A DNA stretch of 64,000 bases, taken from the NCBI GenBank assembly GCA_947497585.1, contig CANMHG010000003.1:1-64000 (forward strand), given 5' to 3'. The position numbers and the translations under genes were made by a program. The notes under the pieces are model-generated. The model did no database searches. It was not told the origin of the DNA and saw nothing but the letters and a program-made list of their open reading frames with translations. Shown piece after piece: positions 1-8,347 of the stretch. This DNA comes from an uncultured Bacillaceae bacterium (GTDB lineage: Bacteria > Bacillota > Bacilli > Bacillales > Bacillaceae_L). Position 1 is the first letter of the stretch. Each line of letters begins with the position of its first letter.

Positions 1-142
1 ACCAGAGCCCAACCTGTCCGAATAAGCACTTGATTCGGACTCGTTGTCCAGCACCAGAGCCCAACCTGTTCGAATAAGCACTTGATTCGGACTCGTTGTC
101 TAGTACCAGAGCCCAACCTGTCCGAATAATCTTTGGATTCGT
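1..142. repeat. 52-bp direct tandem repeat, two full copies plus one partial
   Basis: Copies begin at 1, 53 and 105 with the shared opening ACCAGAGCCCAACCTG. Copies 1 and 2 differ at only a few bases; the third diverges after about 25 bases. Each full copy contains an inverted repeat (GTCCGAAT ... ATTCGGAC) that could form a hairpin. The array may extend beyond the left edge. No coding sequence is evident. Function unknown; it resembles intergenic repeats rather than a gene. Confidence 0.85.
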
Positions 143-242
143 TATAAAATAATAATTAATCCCTGAAAAAAACTGAAACCTAAACTACTCCTCCATCGTA
201 TATAATTAACAAAGCAAGACCACAAATTGAGAGGTGAGCCCA

Positions 243-533
243 ATGTTTGATTTATTACTCGAGATTTCAAATTTCTCAACAGTTTATACAATATACATAA
301 GCATTCTCTTAGGTATTGCTCTTGTTTACATACTTAAATGGGATCCGAACTTTACGCGTTTAAACTCTCATTTTTCTATAAAAGATGAGTTTGAATTATA
401 CGTCATCACAAAGCTTACTATTAACACAAAAGTGATCAACTGGGTTGTTACTTGGATTCACCACATTATAAAAAAATACATATACTCCGACCTTGATATC
501 GAAGATTCTCTTTTTCTCCTTAAACATTCATAA
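243..533 (+). CDS. Small membrane-associated hypothetical protein
   Basis: A 96-residue protein that I do not recognise. ATG 243 is chosen over an in-frame GTG at 234 because AGAGGTGAG lies just upstream of the ATG and would overlap the GTG. Residues about 10-32 form one hydrophobic segment (probable membrane span or anchor), followed by a charged stretch and an aromatic, amphipathic C-terminal half. It sits just upstream of yidC with about 28 bp between them, so they may be cotranscribed. Nothing in the sequence indicates a function. Confidence 0.55.
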   Translation: MFDLLLEISNFSTVYTIYISILLGIALVYILKWDPNFTRLNSHFSIKDEFELYVITKLTINTKVINWVVTWIHHIIKKYIYSDLDIEDSLFLLKHS

Positions 534-561
534 ATTTTAAAAATGTAGGAGGAAGATAGAG

Positions 562-1347
562 TTGAAGAAGATGTTTGGAGTGTTGGTTTTAGTTAGTATT
601 TTTACGCTTTTAACAGGTTGTCAGCAAGCTACTGGGAGTGACGCGAGCTTATTTCACACCTACCTTGTTGAACCTTTTATCATAGCGATTGAGAGCATTG
701 CTGGTGTTTTTAACGATAACTATGGAATTGCCATTATCATTATCACGGTTGTTCTGCGCTTACTAATCATGCCATTTATGCTAAAGCAATATAGAGTACA
801 GCAAGAGATGAAAGGGAAAATGGAATCCCTAAAACCTGAAATGCAAGCTATTCAAGAGAAGTTAAAAGCGACAAAGGATAAAGTAGAACAGCAGCAATTA
901 CAGCAAGACATGTTTAAACTGTATCAAAAGCACGGAGTAAATCCGTTAAACATGGGTTGCTTACCACTCCTTATTCAAATGCCAATCTTGATGGGACTAT
1001 TTTATGCAATCAGTGGGTCGCATGAAATCTCGACACATTCATTTTTATGGTTTAGCCTGGGTCAGCCGGATATTTGGATTACGGCCATAGCGGGTGTTGT
1101 CTACTACCTTCAGTTCAAGGTTTCACAAGTATCAATGCCAGTGGAGCAACAAAAGCAGTTTAAATTAATTGGGTTACTTTCACCAATTATGATTGTTATT
1201 TTTTCGTTTACTGCCCCAGCAGCATTGCCACTCTATTGGGCAGTGGGAGGTCTGTTTTTAATTTTACAGACAGTTGTTGGAAGGAAAGTATATGCTTCCA
1301 AGATTGACAAGCAACCAGCGATAGAAACAGCAGCGGGTGAAAAATAA
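562..1347 (+). CDS. yidC: Membrane protein insertase YidC/Oxa1 family (lipoprotein form)
   Basis: This 261-residue protein is of the Gram-positive YidC type (compare SpoIIIJ and YqjG of B. subtilis), which inserts and folds membrane proteins with or without SecYEG. It begins with a lipoprotein signal peptide with lipobox LLTGC, then a hydrophobic segment containing the conserved arginine (VVLRLLIMP), a charged cytoplasmic hairpin (about residues 80-120), and further membrane spans with the family motif NMGCLPLLIQMPI. The start is TTG at 562 behind a strong AGGAGGAAG site; no ATG is better placed. A terminator follows at 1364. Identity is firm; which of the two Bacillus paralogues it matches is not decided. 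Confidence 0.93.
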   Translation: MKKMFGVLVLVSIFTLLTGCQQATGSDASLFHTYLVEPFIIAIESIAGVFNDNYGIAIIIITVVLRLLIMPFMLKQYRVQQEMKGKMESLKPEMQAIQEKLKATKDKVEQQQLQQDMFKLYQKHGVNPLNMGCLPLLIQMPILMGLFYAISGSHEISTHSFLWFSLGQPDIWITAIAGVVYYLQFKVSQVSMPVEQQKQFKLIGLLSPIMIVIFSFTAPAALPLYWAVGGLFLILQTVVGRKVYASKIDKQPAIETAAGEK

Positions 1348-1363
1348 ACTTTAACTAATACGA

Positions 1364-1393
1364 GATGAAATCTATACAGGTTTCATCTTTTTT
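1364..1393 (+). terminator. Intrinsic terminator after yidC
   Basis: GATGAAA (1364-1370) pairs with TTTCATC (1381-1387) across a 10-base loop and is followed by six T. Confidence 0.8.
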
Positions 1394-1418
1394 AAAGATA
1401 AAAAAGGAGAGGAAGAAC

Positions 1419-2117
1419 ATGAAGCAAATCATTGCCATGGGCGGTGGCGGCTTTTCGATGGAGCCTGATAATCCATTACTAGATACATATATTCTTAATC
1501 AGTCGGGCAAAAACAACCCTAGAATCTGTTTTATACCGACCGCTAGTGGGGACTCGGACGATTATATTTCTAGATTTTACACTTTTTTTGAAAAGCAAGA
1601 GTGTCAGCCATCTTACTTATCCTTGTTCAGACCACCGACAAGAGATTTAGAGAGTTTTATTTTAGAAAAAGATATTATTTATGTAGGTGGCGGTAATACG
1701 AAGAATCTGCTTGTGCTATAGAAAGAGTGGGGACTTGATGTTATTTTGAAAAAAGCATATGAACAAGGAATTCTTCTAGCTGGTGTTAGTGCTGGGTCTA
1801 TCTGCTGGTTTGAAGAAGGTGTGACCGATTCCTATGGAGACCGTCTTGAAGCATTGAAGTGCCTAGGATTTTTAGAAGGAAGCAACTGTCCACATTATGA
1901 TGGAGAAAAGGACCGGAGACCTTCTTATCAATCATTTGTTGATTCTCGAAAAATTGCCCCTGGATTCGCGGCGGACGATGGAGTTGCTCTTCATTACATA
2001 GATAAAGAAATTCACAAAATCATCAGCTCTAGACCAACTGCCAAAGCGTATAAAGTCTCCTATGAAAACCGAGTAAAAGAAATAGAGCTTGAAACAATCT
2101 ACTTAGGAAATTTATAA
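1419..2117 (+). pseudogene. Peptidase E-like (family S51) gene interrupted by one in-frame TAG
   Basis: The reading frame from ATG 1419 (behind AAAGGAGAGG) encodes a class-I-glutamine-amidotransferase-like peptidase of the S51 family. Its N-terminal half ends in GGGNTKNLL, and its C-terminal half begins with LLAGVSAGSICWFEE, which holds the nucleophile serine (GVSAGS). The two halves are in the same frame and separated only by TAG at 1719-1721. From family pattern I expect tryptophan (TGG) there, reading LVL-W-KEWGL. All other parts, about 232 residues, look intact. Either a recent nonsense mutation, readthrough of UAG, or a sequencing error. A bidirectional terminator follows. Confidence 0.85.
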
Positions 2118-2125
2118 AAATAAGG

Positions 2126-2155
2126 AAGGCTTAGAGAATGGGATCTCTAAGCCTT
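2126..2155. terminator. Bidirectional terminator between convergent genes
   Basis: AAGGCTTAGAGA (2126-2137) pairs perfectly with TCTCTAAGCCTT (2144-2155), flanked by A-rich sequence on the left and TATTTAAAA on the right. It lies between the peptidase pseudogene (+) and doxX (-). Confidence 0.8.
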
Positions 2156-2180
2156 ATTTAAAAGGGGGGGAGTTTTTAAA

Positions 2181-2723
2181 TTAAGCAAGCTTTTCCTTAA
2201 TAGTACCAGTTGTACCTGTTTTATCATTTTTATTGATTTTGAAATTAGCCATTTTTCTTAAATATGGTAGTACGTAGAAGTCTGCACCATAGCGGCCAGC
2301 GTTAGCACCTGCAGCTAGGATAATCACACCAAGTAGAACCATTTCTGGGTTTGTGCTCACAGTACCAGCGAACATGAACATGAAGTTCATCATTACTCCG
2401 AAGAATGCTGCGGCTGTAGTTAAGCAGCCTAGTAATAATCCAAGACCTACAAGGAATTCACCCCAAGGGATTAAGAAGTTGATTAGTCCCACATTCGGAA
2501 GTGCAAAACCTTCAATGAACGCATTATACATTGGGTAGATGGCTTCTCCAGTTCCTTTATCTAGGACTGGGTTTGCAACTGCATTACCAAGGTATCCACC
2601 TGCATCAAATCCACCAGTAATTTTTCCCCAACCAGCTGTCATCCAGCTCCAACCAAGATATATACGAATAAGTGCTAAGACACCGGCTACGATACGATTT
2701 TCTCTTAAAAAGTTGTTAATCAT
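2181..2723 (-). CDS. DoxX family membrane protein
   Basis: A 180-residue membrane protein of the DoxX family (thiosulfate:quinone oxidoreductase small-subunit-like fold). It shows four hydrophobic segments and the typical opening RIYLGWSWMTAGWGKI, a long extracytoplasmic loop, then FLIPWGEFLVGLGLLLG. The C-terminus is a polar tail rich in Lys, Asn and Thr. Start ATG at 2723 is preceded by AAGGAGTGAGT. In Bacilli these proteins are often linked to redox or thiol stress, but the substrate of this one cannot be told from sequence. Single-gene transcription unit. Confidence 0.88.
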   Translation of the reverse strand: MINNFLRENRIVAGVLALIRIYLGWSWMTAGWGKITGGFDAGGYLGNAVANPVLDKGTGEAIYPMYNAFIEGFALPNVGLINFLIPWGEFLVGLGLLLGCLTTAAAFFGVMMNFMFMFAGTVSTNPEMVLLGVIILAAGANAGRYGADFYVLPYLRKMANFKINKNDKTGTTGTIKEKLA

Positions 2724-2993
2724 TTTGACTCACTCCTTAAAGGATTTAATTTGTTTTATCTCTATGTCTAAATAATAAACCCATGTGAAGAGTTTCACAA
2801 TACACTTGTGAATTAGTTCACAATCTATTCAAAAAGGTTTGAACAAATTGTGTATAGACGGATTTGGGCGCGGTATATAAGGGTTTTTTTAATGAAAGAA
2901 GGAATTAATTGTAAAAGAGGCGAATGTATACAAGCTATTAACTTTAAGCGAGAAATGCCATTCTTTTTCAAGAAAGATAGGAGTAAAAACAAA

Positions 2994-3542
2994 ATGATTA
3001 CTTTTTTAATTATATTAGCAGAAATTCTCTTTTGGATCTTTATATTAGCTGGACTTGTGACAAGGTATATTTTTAAAAAAGAGAAGTTAAGTATTTGGCT
3101 ATTAGGTGCAACACCGCTCATAGACCTATTGCTATTAGTATTCACTGTCATTGACCTGAAAAGTGGCGGACAGGCAACAGTTGTACACGCTCTAGCTGCG
3201 ATTTATATCGGGGTAACAATAGCCTTTGGAAAGCAAATGATTACATGGGCAGACAGACAATTTAAATACTACGTTTTGAAGATCGACGAAAGACCAGGAA
3301 AACTATATGGAGTTGAACGTGGAAAAAAAGAAATAGAAGGTTTTTTCAGACATGTTCTGGCTTTTCTAATTGGTGCAGCATTACTAATAGGAATGCACTA
3401 TTTAGCAAGAAACGCTACAGACACTGAAGCCTTACTAGGTACACTACGAACATGGTCAGTTGTTCTAGGAATTGATTTTCTTATTTCGTTTAGCTACTAC
3501 CTGTTTCCGAACTCCAAAAAAGAAAAGGTTAAAAGACTGTAG
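2994..3542 (+). CDS. Four-helix integral membrane protein, function unknown
   Basis: ATG 2994 is preferred (182 residues) because GATAGGAG lies upstream and a membrane segment (MITFLIILAEILFWIFIL) starts immediately. The open frame runs 144 bases further upstream, but that part lacks membrane or domain character. Two hydrophobic segments occupy residues 1-50; a third at about 65-80; a charged cytoplasmic stretch (about 85-115, ending GKLYGVERGKKEIEGF) precedes two more near the C-terminus. It looks like the conserved hypothetical membrane proteins of Bacillus, but I cannot name a family. Confidence 0.7.
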   Translation: MITFLIILAEILFWIFILAGLVTRYIFKKEKLSIWLLGATPLIDLLLLVFTVIDLKSGGQATVVHALAAIYIGVTIAFGKQMITWADRQFKYYVLKIDERPGKLYGVERGKKEIEGFFRHVLAFLIGAALLIGMHYLARNATDTEALLGTLRTWSVVLGIDFLISFSYYLFPNSKKEKVKRL

Positions 3543-3550
3543 TTCAAAAA

Positions 3551-3623
3551 GGACCAAGGGGACTGTCCTCTTGATCCTGTTGCACTTTAAAGCACCGGGG
3601 GTCAGGCCCCAGTTGACACATTT
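3551..3623. repeat. Hairpin plus copy 1 of the GGGGCCTGACCCC-type intergenic repeat
   Basis: First a hairpin, 3551-3577 (GGACCAAGGGGAC with an imperfect complement). Then 3582-3623 is a 42-base element that is a near-identical inverted copy of 5785-5826: it reads GCACTTTAAAGCACC followed by GGGGGTCAGGCCCC. The last two bases overlap the stop codon of the minus-strand gene. See the dispersed-repeat finding. Confidence 0.8.
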
Positions 3624-4461
3624 AGTACGGAAGCAAGCCGATAATACCTAGAATGGTTAGGGCGATGTCAAAGAGAATGAGGATAACGATCATCCATTCT
3701 ACGAATAGGCCTCGAATTGAGTGGCTGATGCTGGAGAAGCCATCCATGATATTATAGAGAATTTCCGTTTTGCTTTTTAGGATTTTATAGCGATCGTTTA
3801 ACTCGAAAAAGTCGACCATGCAGTCGTAAAATTCCCCGGCATTACTACTCGTCCAGGTGATATCTGGTTTGTCCAAAATCATGATATACGCTAGGGTATT
3901 ATACTCGTGTCGCACAATTTTGGCGGTTGTTCGTGCCAGCTCCTTATTGCCAATTCGTAGCTTTCCTTTTTCTAACCGATCAATCATTGTTTCAAGCTTG
4001 TCATGTATTTTTCCTAGCTGCTCTTCTGTTTTCTCAAGAGCTACTGATTTTGCTATAACAGTCGAGATTAACTCTGGATAAAATTCCTCGTACGTAGGTA
4101 CCACAACATATTCATCATCGTACTGAATCCGTTCGGTCTCCTCAACATGCAATGAGTAATCATCTGAGTACTTATTAAAATGAGTTAAATCTATTTCAGG
4201 CTCAAAGGATTGGATAAACGTTAAAAATCTTTTAATCTCAACGGGTTCCGAGTAATTGATAAACACAATGCTTCCAAACGAAAAGACCATGATCTGCCCC
4301 GTATCTTTCACTTCTTGCGAAAGGATGGACTGCAAAATATCCCCTCTTAAAATCAAAGGTTCCTCCCACGTAAACTTTTTCGGTATCCCGCAATGAATAG
4401 CTATTTTGTTCAAATCAATTTCATTTGTGATTGCAAATGCTTTAAACATGATCGGCTCCAT
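3622..4461 (-). CDS. RMD1/YagE family (DUF155) membrane protein
   Basis: A 279-residue protein of the RMD1/RMND1/Sif family (DUF155), found from bacteria to mitochondria. Typical features: the N-terminal acidic/beta region with GQIMVFSFGSIVFINY, a central EYVVVPTYEEF segment, a long helical coiled-coil region (about 145-250), and a C-terminal membrane hairpin (VEWMIVILILFDIALTILGIIGLL) that anchors it. ATG 4461 (MEPIMFKAF) is preferred over upstream frames because AGAAAGAG lies eight bases before it. Molecular function is not established for the bacterial members. Monocistronic, next to repeats. Confidence 0.82.
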   Translation of the reverse strand: MEPIMFKAFAITNEIDLNKIAIHCGIPKKFTWEEPLILRGDILQSILSQEVKDTGQIMVFSFGSIVFINYSEPVEIKRFLTFIQSFEPEIDLTHFNKYSDDYSLHVEETERIQYDDEYVVVPTYEEFYPELISTVIAKSVALEKTEEQLGKIHDKLETMIDRLEKGKLRIGNKELARTTAKIVRHEYNTLAYIMILDKPDITWTSSNAGEFYDCMVDFFELNDRYKILKSKTEILYNIMDGFSSISHSIRGLFVEWMIVILILFDIALTILGIIGLLPY

Positions 4462-4671
4462 ATTGTTCACTCTTTCTGAAATTGTTTTATTCAATTTTAT
4501 TCTGAGGATGTTAAAAACATGTCTACGTAGGAACATGAACGAAATTGGGGTAAAGTTAGGAGTAATTAGGTTTTTTTATGAATTTGAAATAGTATGAAAA
4601 ATAAGCTTTCCGTTATGGCAAATAATTAGTAAAATATAGCTAATACTAAGTATGGAGGTGAATACATACAG

Positions 4672-4818
4672 ATGGAATCTAAACCACTACATTATGATGG
4701 AAGTATTCAAAATTCAGAGGCTTACGAGGCTTCTAGCTCGAACGAAACCTTCGTACTTACAGAAGAAATGAGAATGAATATAAGTGGAAATCCTTATGTT
4801 CTGGAAAAAAGCGAATAA
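4672..4818 (+). CDS. 48-residue acidic hypothetical protein
   Basis: Small open frame with a strong site (GGAGGTG, 4654-4660) about 11 bases before ATG 4672 and a terminator directly behind it. The protein is hydrophilic and acidic (many Glu and Ser; ends VLEKSE) with no cysteine or membrane segment, somewhat like small Bacillus stationary-phase proteins. I do not recognise a family. The well-formed site, the clean stop and the dedicated terminator are the evidence that it is real. Confidence 0.55.
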   Translation: MESKPLHYDGSIQNSEAYEASSSNETFVLTEEMRMNISGNPYVLEKSE

Positions 4819-4832
4819 ATACTTATCCTTCT

Positions 4833-4863
4833 AGGTGTCTTTTAATGAGACATCTTTTTTTAT
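4833..4863 (+). terminator. Intrinsic terminator after the 48-residue ORF
   Basis: AGGTGTCT (4833-4840) pairs with AGACATCT (4848-4855) with one G-U pair, followed by a run of T through 4863. Confidence 0.75.
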
Positions 4864-4931
4864 TTTTAAAAAGCATTAGTTTCTCTCTTTTAGCTAAAAC
4901 TAAAATGTACAAATTAAAGAGAGGAATGATT

Positions 4932-5570
4932 ATGATGACTAAAGTCCTATACATAACGGCTCACCCTCATGATGATACAATGTCCTACAGTATGGCGGTA
5001 GGTAAAGCATTTATTGATACGTACCGAGAAAAGAATCCAGAACATGAAGTGATTAATCTTGATTTATATTCAATAGATGTACCGGCAATTGATGTTGATG
5101 TATTTAATGGCTGGGGCAAGCTCCGATCCGGCCAAGATTTCGAAGCTCTATCTGCTGAAGAAAAAACAAAAGTGGGCCGACTATCCGAACTTTGTGAGCA
5201 GTTTATCGCAGCCGACAAGTATATTTTTGTCACACCACTATGGAATTTCTCTTTTCCACCAGTGATGAAGGCCTATATTGACTCAGTTGCGGTCGCAGGG
5301 AAAACCTTTAAATATACGGAAAAAGGACCAGTGGGTCTATTAACTGACAAAAAAGCACTCCACATTCAAGCACGAGGCGGAATCTACTCAGAAGGACCAG
5401 CCGCAGCCATGGAAATGGGCCATCGTTACCTAGATATCATGATGCAATTCTTCGGAGTACCATCATTTGAAGGCTTATTTGTCGAAGGACATGCTGCAAT
5501 GCCAGACAAAGCAGAAGAAATTAAGGCAAATGCCATTGCAAGAGCGAAAGATATGGCGCAAACATTCTAA
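4932..5570 (+). CDS. azoR: FMN-dependent NADH:quinone/azo oxidoreductase (AzoR type)
   Basis: A 212-residue flavodoxin-fold NAD(P)H oxidoreductase that reduces azo bonds and quinones by two electrons using FMN. Seen: an N-terminal beta strand and phosphate-binding region ([17 protein letters not shown]), the motif [20 protein letters not shown] that lines the flavin and quinone site, and IQARGG for isoalloxazine contacts. Length matches the family (about 210). The start is ATG 4932 or 4935, behind GAGAGG. A terminator follows. B. subtilis AzoR paralogues act in quinone and thiol stress; whether this one does is inferred. Confidence 0.93.
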   Translation: MMTKVLYITAHPHDDTMSYSMAVGKAFIDTYREKNPEHEVINLDLYSIDVPAIDVDVFNGWGKLRSGQDFEALSAEEKTKVGRLSELCEQFIAADKYIFVTPLWNFSFPPVMKAYIDSVAVAGKTFKYTEKGPVGLLTDKKALHIQARGGIYSEGPAAAMEMGHRYLDIMMQFFGVPSFEGLFVEGHAAMPDKAEEIKANAIARAKDMAQTF

Positions 5571-5582
5571 AAAGTAGTGAAG

Positions 5583-5616
5583 AAGGATGAAATCATAGGG
5601 ATTTCATCCTTTATTT
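5583..5616 (+). terminator. Intrinsic terminator after azoR
   Basis: AAGGATGAAAT (5583-5593) pairs with ATTTCATCCTT (5601-5611), followed by TATTTAT. Confidence 0.8.
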
Positions 5617-5661
5617 ATGGGTTTGAATAGGTTTCCAAAGTTCGGAATTCCATATAAGTGG

Positions 5662-5765
5662 AAATACTTGCACAAACCACCAAATACTTGCGATTATACA
5701 CAATATACATAGCAATATTCATAAAATACTTGCAAAAAACGCATAAATACTTGCTTAAGAACAAA
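5662..5765. repeat. Phased ~21-bp array of AAATACTTGC boxes
   Basis: The decamer AAATACTTGC occurs exactly at 5662, 5682, 5724 and 5745; a degraded version (6 of 10) sits in register at 5703. Spacings are 20, 21, 21 and 21 bp, two helical turns each. The intervening bases are unrelated AT-rich sequence. The spacing resembles operator or iteron arrays, on the same face of the helix. It lies between azoR and the TPR gene with no convincing ORF. Confidence 0.75.
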
Positions 5766-5784
5766 AATAACCTCAATAAAGCAC

Positions 5785-5826
5785 AAATGTGTCTACCGGG
5801 GCCTGACCCCCGACGCTTTAAAGTGC
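5785..5826. repeat. Copy 2 of the GGGGCCTGACCCC-type intergenic repeat
   Basis: 42 bases (CCGGGGCCTGACCCCCG core, ending CTTTAAAGTGC) nearly identical, in inverse orientation, to 3582-3623. It could form a hairpin. Confidence 0.8.
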
Positions 5827-5936
5827 AAAAGGAGCCCCCAAAATAAACATCAAAACATCTTCAAAGTGTTATACTAGGTTTAGGAAATTAGACCGGATTT
5901 TGTGTGAAGCTACATCTACAATTACGAGGTGCTTAA

Positions 5937-6665
5937 ATGGATGTTATGAGTGGGGAAAAGGAATTAGAAATGATAGACCGTTATGTTAAAGCTGAGCAGT
6001 ATGTAGAAGCTGTCAATCATATTGAAAGCTTGATGAAAAACGATGTGAATGGTCAGTACTTTCAAGAAGCCAGGCAAATCTATGCGCAGGCACTTGAATC
6101 CAACCCGGAGTCTGCAACACTTCACACGACTTATGGCTATTTATTGCTGATTAAAGGCTTTGAAGAGGAAGCACTTGAGCTTTTAAAACAGGCACTTAAA
6201 CTCGACCAAACAAATGAGACTGTGAATAATTACATTTCGAAATTTTACCTTGCCATAACAGGCTTACATAATCAAAACGAAATTGGTAAACTACTAAAGA
6301 ACTCAAGTCCTGAACTTAAGAAATTATTAAATAATGCGATGTTAAAGGAACTCGAGGGTGACATAAAAGAAGCAAGACAATCTTACCGCAGAGCAACCAA
6401 ACTCGATCCCAAAAATGAAACATTGCGAAGTTTACTCGAAAGAGCAAATGAAAAAGCGCACCCAATGTATTTTCCCCACAGGCTTATGAACAAAATCGGC
6501 GGACCTGGAATCTTCTGGGTCATCGTAATGACCGTTCTTTTTATCGTATACTACATGATGTATTATGTAGCCGCTATTGCGATAGCCATAAGCTACATCC
6601 TTTTCCTCGTATACATATGGAGAACTCCCAAGCTATATAAGCGTATTAAAGGTAGGAGGAGATGA
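5937..6665 (+). CDS. TPR-repeat membrane-anchored protein
   Basis: A 242-residue tetratricopeptide-repeat protein. Helical TPR-like pairs are visible at about residues 15-115 (ESATLHTTYGYLLLIKGFEEEALELLKQAL is split over one unit) and about 130-165 (AMLKELEGDIKEARQSYRRA). A C-terminal hydrophobic hairpin at about 190-232 ends in a basic tail, so the TPR domain is probably cytoplasmic and membrane-tethered. ATG 5937 follows ACGAGGTG. TPR proteins act as protein-binding scaffolds; no partner is evident. Subtilase follows on the same strand after 140 bases. Confidence 0.8.
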   Translation: MDVMSGEKELEMIDRYVKAEQYVEAVNHIESLMKNDVNGQYFQEARQIYAQALESNPESATLHTTYGYLLLIKGFEEEALELLKQALKLDQTNETVNNYISKFYLAITGLHNQNEIGKLLKNSSPELKKLLNNAMLKELEGDIKEARQSYRRATKLDPKNETLRSLLERANEKAHPMYFPHRLMNKIGGPGIFWVIVMTVLFIVYYMMYYVAAIAIAISYILFLVYIWRTPKLYKRIKGRRR

Positions 6666-6805
6666 GCTACGAGTTCTCCCCCTACTACTTAAGTAGTAAA
6701 AAAATAGTACTTTCGCTCACCCCTTTTATGCCCTATGCAGAATAGTACCTATCCCAAAACGGTGCGATAATAGTGAAAACGATTACTGTTAAGGGAGTTG
6801 GCGAA

Positions 6806-8236
6806 ATGAAAGGAAAAGCACTAATACTATCAATGCTACTTACAATCGCAACTATTTTTGGTTCAATCTATCCTGCTTCATCTTCAAAAGCAATATCTTT
6901 AAGTGAAGCCTCCATCATCGATCCAAGCCTACTAAACTTATTATCTATAACTACAGAATTACAAGAAGTCATTGTTACTTTTAAATCAGACAACAGTCCT
7001 ACAAACGATTATCTTAAAATTTTAAAAGATGTAGGAATAACTAAAGGCTTTACATTCCAGAGCTTACCAATGGCTGGAGCACTAGCAACTCCAAGCCAGA
7101 TACTGAAGCTATCAAACAAAAGTGAAGTATACTCTATCTATTTAAATAAAAATTTACTTTTTAACAATGAAGAGGCAACCGACCTTACTGGTGTAGATCT
7201 AGTTCGCACTGATGAAAAAATGAGACAGTTAAACGGCGGCTTACCTGTGTCTGGAAAAGGCATCGGTGTCGTAATTAACGATAGTGGAGTCGATGGAACA
7301 CACAAGGACATTCAGTATGGTGACCATCTAGTTCAAAACGTACTAGGCTCAACGAATCTTCATGCCATTAATACTCTACTGCCAATCACGTATGTGGAAG
7401 ATGTCCCGGCTACTGATAACTCCTCAGGTCACGGCACTCATGTTGCTGGAATCGTTGGCGGAACGGGAGCAATGTCTAGTGGCAAATACGAAGGCGTAGC
7501 ACCTGGCGCAAACTTAATTGGCTATGGCTCAGGAGCAGGAATTGCCATGTTAGACACACTCGGTGGATTTGACTATGCTCTAACTCACCAACATGAATAC
7601 AACATTCGTGTTATCACAAACTCATGGGGCGCAACAAGTGATGCAGGTACGGACTTCGACCCTCATGATCCAATCAATATTGCTACAAAAAGGCTCTACG
7701 ACCGCGGGATTGTCACTGTTTTCTCTGCAGGGAACTCGGGCCCAGGCGAATCAACGATCTCTGGTAATTATAAAAAAGCCCCATGGGTAGTAACAGTTGC
7801 AGCAGGTGATAAAAACGGCAACCTAGCAGATTTTTCATCACGTGGTGTAAAAGATAAAGGTGGAAAAGTGACAGTAGACGGCGAAACTTTCACATGGGAA
7901 GATCGTCCAACGGTAACAGCACCAGGAGTAGACATTATTTCAACAAGAGTCATCTCACCAATTACATTATTAGGAGCAACAAAAGACGTTGAATACCTAG
8001 ACCCAGCACACATCCCGTACTATACAACCATGAGCGGTACATCCATGGCAGCACCACATGTAGCAGGAGTAATTGCATTAATGTTAGAGGCAAACCCTTT
8101 ACTATCACCAAAAGACGTTAAGCAAATCTTGCAATCTACAGCTACAACTATGACAGGCTATGAATCATGGGAAGTTGGAGCAGGTTACGTAAATGCCTAT
8201 AAAGCAGTAGATATGGCGTTTAAGAAAAAGAAATAA
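6806..8236 (+). CDS. Secreted S8 subtilisin-like serine protease
   Basis: A 476-residue secreted subtilase. Residues 1-30 are a signal peptide (ends SSSKA). A pro-region follows, containing QEVIVTFKS (Inhibitor I9-like). The catalytic triad is visible: Asp159 (VVINDSGVDGTHKD), His209 (SGHGTHVAG), Ser413 (MSGTSMAAPHVAG), with oxyanion Asn310 in SAGNSGPG. ATG 6806 behind AAGGGAG is chosen over the in-frame GTG at 6773. It is a close paralogue of the N-terminal ~490 residues of the 11321 gene but lacks the SLH anchor, so it should be released. A shared AAATAGTACTTT motif lies upstream (6702). Confidence 0.93.
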   Translation: MKGKALILSMLLTIATIFGSIYPASSSKAISLSEASIIDPSLLNLLSITTELQEVIVTFKSDNSPTNDYLKILKDVGITKGFTFQSLPMAGALATPSQILKLSNKSEVYSIYLNKNLLFNNEEATDLTGVDLVRTDEKMRQLNGGLPVSGKGIGVVINDSGVDGTHKDIQYGDHLVQNVLGSTNLHAINTLLPITYVEDVPATDNSSGHGTHVAGIVGGTGAMSSGKYEGVAPGANLIGYGSGAGIAMLDTLGGFDYALTHQHEYNIRVITNSWGATSDAGTDFDPHDPINIATKRLYDRGIVTVFSAGNSGPGESTISGNYKKAPWVVTVAAGDKNGNLADFSSRGVKDKGGKVTVDGETFTWEDRPTVTAPGVDIISTRVISPITLLGATKDVEYLDPAHIPYYTTMSGTSMAAPHVAGVIALMLEANPLLSPKDVKQILQSTATTMTGYESWEVGAGYVNAYKAVDMAFKKKK

Positions 8237-8245
8237 TAGTTCATT

Positions 8246-8275
8246 AGTGGTGTCATTGTGATGGCACCACTTTTT
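8246..8275 (+). terminator. Intrinsic terminator after the subtilase
   Basis: AGTGGTGTCAT pairs with ATGGCACCACT (one G-U), loop TGTG, then TTTTT. Confidence 0.85.
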
Positions 8276-8347
8276 GCGTTTTCTTTGTAACGTTTTTGTA
8301 ATACACTCCGTCTACTTATATGAAAAACAAATTATGAGGTGATAGAG

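Noticed and set aside
2825-3151. Minus-strand 108-codon frame over the four-helix membrane protein
   Set aside because: The plus-strand frame has clear membrane helices and a ribosome site; this is its shadow.
5662-5765. CRISPR array
   Set aside because: Units are only 10 bases and spacers 10-11 bases, and no cas genes are present; too short for CRISPR.
5658-5846. 62-codon open frame
   Set aside because: It translates the AAATACTTGC array and a repeat; no ribosome site or sensible protein character.
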